Shown here one piece after another: positions 13,532 through 15,139 of a stretch of DNA of 15,139 bases (positions are counted from its first letter, which is position 1; each line of letters begins with the position of its first letter). Under the pieces are notes generated by a model that saw nothing but the letters and a program-made list of their open reading frames with translations, was not told the DNA's origin and did no database searches. The stretch spans positions 1 through 15,139 of the forward strand of contig JASLDZ010000359.1 in assembly GCA_030151985.1 (NCBI GenBank), given 5' to 3'. A program made the position numbers and the translations under genes. This DNA comes from Caulobacteraceae bacterium. GTDB lineage: Bacteria; Pseudomonadota; Alphaproteobacteria; Caulobacterales; Caulobacteraceae.

Positions 13532-14907
13532 GCGCCGCCTCCGAACCGCCGGACGAGCAGGCGGTCGAGCGCGCGGATCGCCTGCGCCTCCGCCCCCACG
13601 GGCGTTCCCGGCCCGGCCTTCGGGTTCCAGGCGAAGATGTCCAGGTGCACCCAGGCGCCCGTCGCCGGCGCGAACCGCTTGAGGAACAGCGCGGCGGTCA
13701 CCGAGCCCGCCTGCGCCCAGGCGTCCGGGTCGTTCTTCATCTCGGCCACGTCGCTGTCGAGCGCCGCGTCGTAGGGCGCCCACAGCGGCAGCCGCCACAG
13801 GGGATCGTGCGCCTCGACCGAAGCGCGGGCGAGGTCGGACGCCAGCGCCTCGTCGTCGGTGAAGAAGGGGATCACCTGCGGCCCCAATGCCACCCGCGCG
13901 GCGCCCGTGAGCGTGGCCATGTCTATGGTGAGGTCCGGCTCCAGCTCGGAGGCTCGGGTCAGGGCGTCGGCCAGGATCAGCCGGCCTTCCGCGTCGGTGT
14001 TGCCCACCTCCACCGTTCGGCCCGCGCGGGTGTCGAGCACGTCGCCCGGCCGCATGGCGTCGCCGGAGATGGCGTTCTCCACCGCGGGGATCAGGAGCGT
14101 CAGGCGCACGGGCAGCCGCCGCTCCATCACCAAGCCCGCGAGCGCCAGCGCATGCGCGGCGCCGCCCATGTCCTTCTTCATCAGCCGCATGCCGGTGGAC
14201 GGCTTGATGTCGAGCCCGCCGGTGTCGAACGCTACGCCCTTGCCGACGATCACGACCTTCGGCCCGTCCTCCGCGCCGCTCCACGTCGCTTCGATCATGC
14301 GCGGCGCCCGGTGAGGGGCGGCGGCGCGGCCGACGGCGTGGACGGCCGGGTAGCCCTGCGCCAGGAGGTCGTCGCCGACGGCGACCTTCACGGCCGCTCC
14401 GTGGACCTCGGCGACGGCGCGAACCTCCGCCTCCATGTCGGCCGGCCCCATGTGGCTGGCGGGCGCGTCGACCATGTCGCGGGCCAGGGCGCAGGCGCGA
14501 GCGACGGCCGCGGCGGCGGCATGGGCTTCCGGCGAGACCGCCAAGCGGGCCCGTCCGTCCTTCGGCGGCCCCTTGAACCGTTCGTAGCCGTGCGCCCCCA
14601 GCGCCCAGGCCAGCGCAGCCTGCGCCTCGTCCAAGTCGTCCCGCGGCTCCAGGCGGTAGTCGCCGGGCGGGAGGCGTGCGGGCAGGGCGCGAAGGGCGGC
14701 GAAGGCGAGCGGCTTGTCGCCCAGCCCGACCAGCACCGCCGGACCGCCGTCGGCCGCGCCGACCGCCAACACCTTGCCCGCCTGCCCCCGGAACCCCGCG
14801 ACCGGGGCGGCGGAGGCGTCCAGCGCCTCGCCCTCGGACACGAACCGGACGCGCGTGGCGTCGGGTAGGGTCTCGTCGGTCAGCGCCTCCAGTGGGCGAT
14901 AAGGCAT
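13528..14907 (-). CDS. M17 leucyl aminopeptidase family protein
   Basis: Two-metal aminopeptidase that releases N-terminal residues from peptides in the cytoplasm. The 459 residues are somewhat shorter than E. coli PepA (about 500), mainly in a reduced N-terminal domain. The catalytic domain keeps all key residues: Lys223 in VGKGVAFDTGG with Asp228, Lys235 in DIKPS, Asp246 in KKDMGG, and NTDAEGRL with Asp305, Glu307 and Arg309. The start at 14907 (MPYRPLEALTDETL) is the first good ATG. It is coupled by ATGA to the C40 peptidase, and together they could degrade murein tripeptides: the C40 enzyme cuts the Glu to DAP bond and the M17 enzyme works on the remaining peptides. This joint role is inference. 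Confidence 0.94.
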   Translation of the reverse strand: MPYRPLEALTDETLPDATRVRFVSEGEALDASAAPVAGFRGQAGKVLAVGAADGGPAVLVGLGDKPLAFAALRALPARLPPGDYRLEPRDDLDEAQAALAWALGAHGYERFKGPPKDGRARLAVSPEAHAAAAAVARACALARDMVDAPASHMGPADMEAEVRAVAEVHGAAVKVAVGDDLLAQGYPAVHAVGRAAAPHRAPRMIEATWSGAEDGPKVVIVGKGVAFDTGGLDIKPSTGMRLMKKDMGGAAHALALAGLVMERRLPVRLTLLIPAVENAISGDAMRPGDVLDTRAGRTVEVGNTDAEGRLILADALTRASELEPDLTIDMATLTGAARVALGPQVIPFFTDDEALASDLARASVEAHDPLWRLPLWAPYDAALDSDVAEMKNDPDAWAQAGSVTAALFLKRFAPATGAWVHLDIFAWNPKAGPGTPVGAEAQAIRALDRLLVRRFGGGA

Positions 14908-14970
14908 CGGGCGGGCTCCGGCGGGCGGCCTGAGGTCGGAACGGTCGGACGGACAACCGCCCGCTTATGC

Positions 14971-15001
14971 TTAACGCTTCGTTGATCGGCGCGCCGCTAG
15001 G
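14971..15001 (+). promoter_or_regulatory. Candidate CtrA-dependent promoter
   Basis: TTAA, seven bases, TTGA at 14971-14985 matches seven of eight CtrA box positions. A -10-like GCTAGG follows at 14996-15001. The box would overlap a -35 set 17-18 bases upstream of that -10, the usual layout of a CtrA-activated promoter. Transcription from about 15010 would leave a leader of about 30 bases for the gene at 15042. The region is divergent with the aminopeptidase gene and might serve both. Confidence 0.4.
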
Positions 15002-15041
15002 CTGGCGGCCGAATCGACACCTCCTCATGGGAGCCGCCGCC

Positions 15042-15139
15042 ATGACGCGCCGCAAGCGGGACCGCGCCGCCCTCCTCGCCCTTTGCGCCGCGGTCGCCGC
15101 CCCGAACAGGCCGGCCTGCGCCGCGCCCGGGGCGGCGAC
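15042..15139 (+). CDS. Putative secreted protein, N-terminal part (3' end outside window)
   Basis: Only about 32 codons are visible, from an ATG at 15042 with GGGAG at 15029-15033 as Shine-Dalgarno. An in-frame ATG at 15027 would add five residues, but it lies before the Shine-Dalgarno. The sequence begins MTRRKRDRAALLALCAAVAA and continues into a Pro/Ala/Cys-rich stretch. This is a basic n-region and hydrophobic core typical of a Sec signal peptide, with likely cleavage near ACAAPGAA. The mature protein lies outside the window, so the function cannot be named. A CtrA-like box lies about 57 bases upstream. Confidence 0.55.
   Translation, partial: MTRRKRDRAALLALCAAVAAPNRPACAAPGAA

Noticed and set aside
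13532..15055. A long minus-strand extension of the C40 peptidase frame
   Set aside because: It is the shadow of the M17 aminopeptidase gene, rich in Arg/Gly/Pro; the peptidase begins at the ATG at 13531 with a 4 bp overlap.

Overview
The window is very GC-rich and reads as chromosome of a stalked-bacterium relative (Alphaproteobacteria, most likely Caulobacterales such as Caulobacter, Phenylobacterium or Brevundimonas). The evidence is the flagellar layout fliM-fliL divergent from flgF-flgG-flgA-flgH, a MotE-like protein and a DUF6468-type protein behind fliM, a sigma-54 promoter of the Caulobacter class III type before flgF, GTTAAC sites that fit CtrA regulation, and a hisS-hisZ-hisG cluster with an alphaproteobacterial-type HisRS. 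The genus cannot be settled from sequence reading alone.

Layout: 1-1050 is the C-terminal part of a polytopic membrane protein. 1055-4813 (minus strand) is hisS-hisZ-hisG, with hisZ/hisG overlapping by 4 bp and a palindromic repeat between hisS and hisZ. 4814-5675 holds a probable 25-residue small protein and an unknown 166-residue helical protein. 5862-9334 (minus strand) is fliL, fliM, a DUF6468-type protein and a MotE-like protein; the last three are chained by 1-4 bp overlaps. 9335-9530 is the divergent control region. 9531-12700 (plus strand) is flgF-flgG-flgA-flgH, encoding proximal and distal rod, P-ring chaperone and L-ring. 12710-14907 (minus strand) is a C40 peptidase and an M17 aminopeptidase that overlap by 4 bp, probably acting on murein peptides. 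A secreted protein starts at 15042 and runs off the end.

Two things stand out. First, about 400 bp inside hisS (about 3911-4310), matching the HisRS insertion domain, falls to about 53% GC by hand count and uses TTA and AGA codons, while the sequence beside it is well above 70%. This looks like a recombinational replacement inside a housekeeping gene. Second, four 121-132 bp composite palindromes (3205-3334, 5721-5852, 8562-8683, 11083-11203) lie in the window. One sits in frame inside the signal peptide of FlgA and is apparently translated. Two of the others are the same family and show compensatory base changes that preserve a hairpin.

No tRNA, rRNA, CRISPR array, transposase or phage gene was seen. 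I found no clearly new multi-gene system; the novelty lies in the mosaic hisS, the palindrome families and the small unknown genes.
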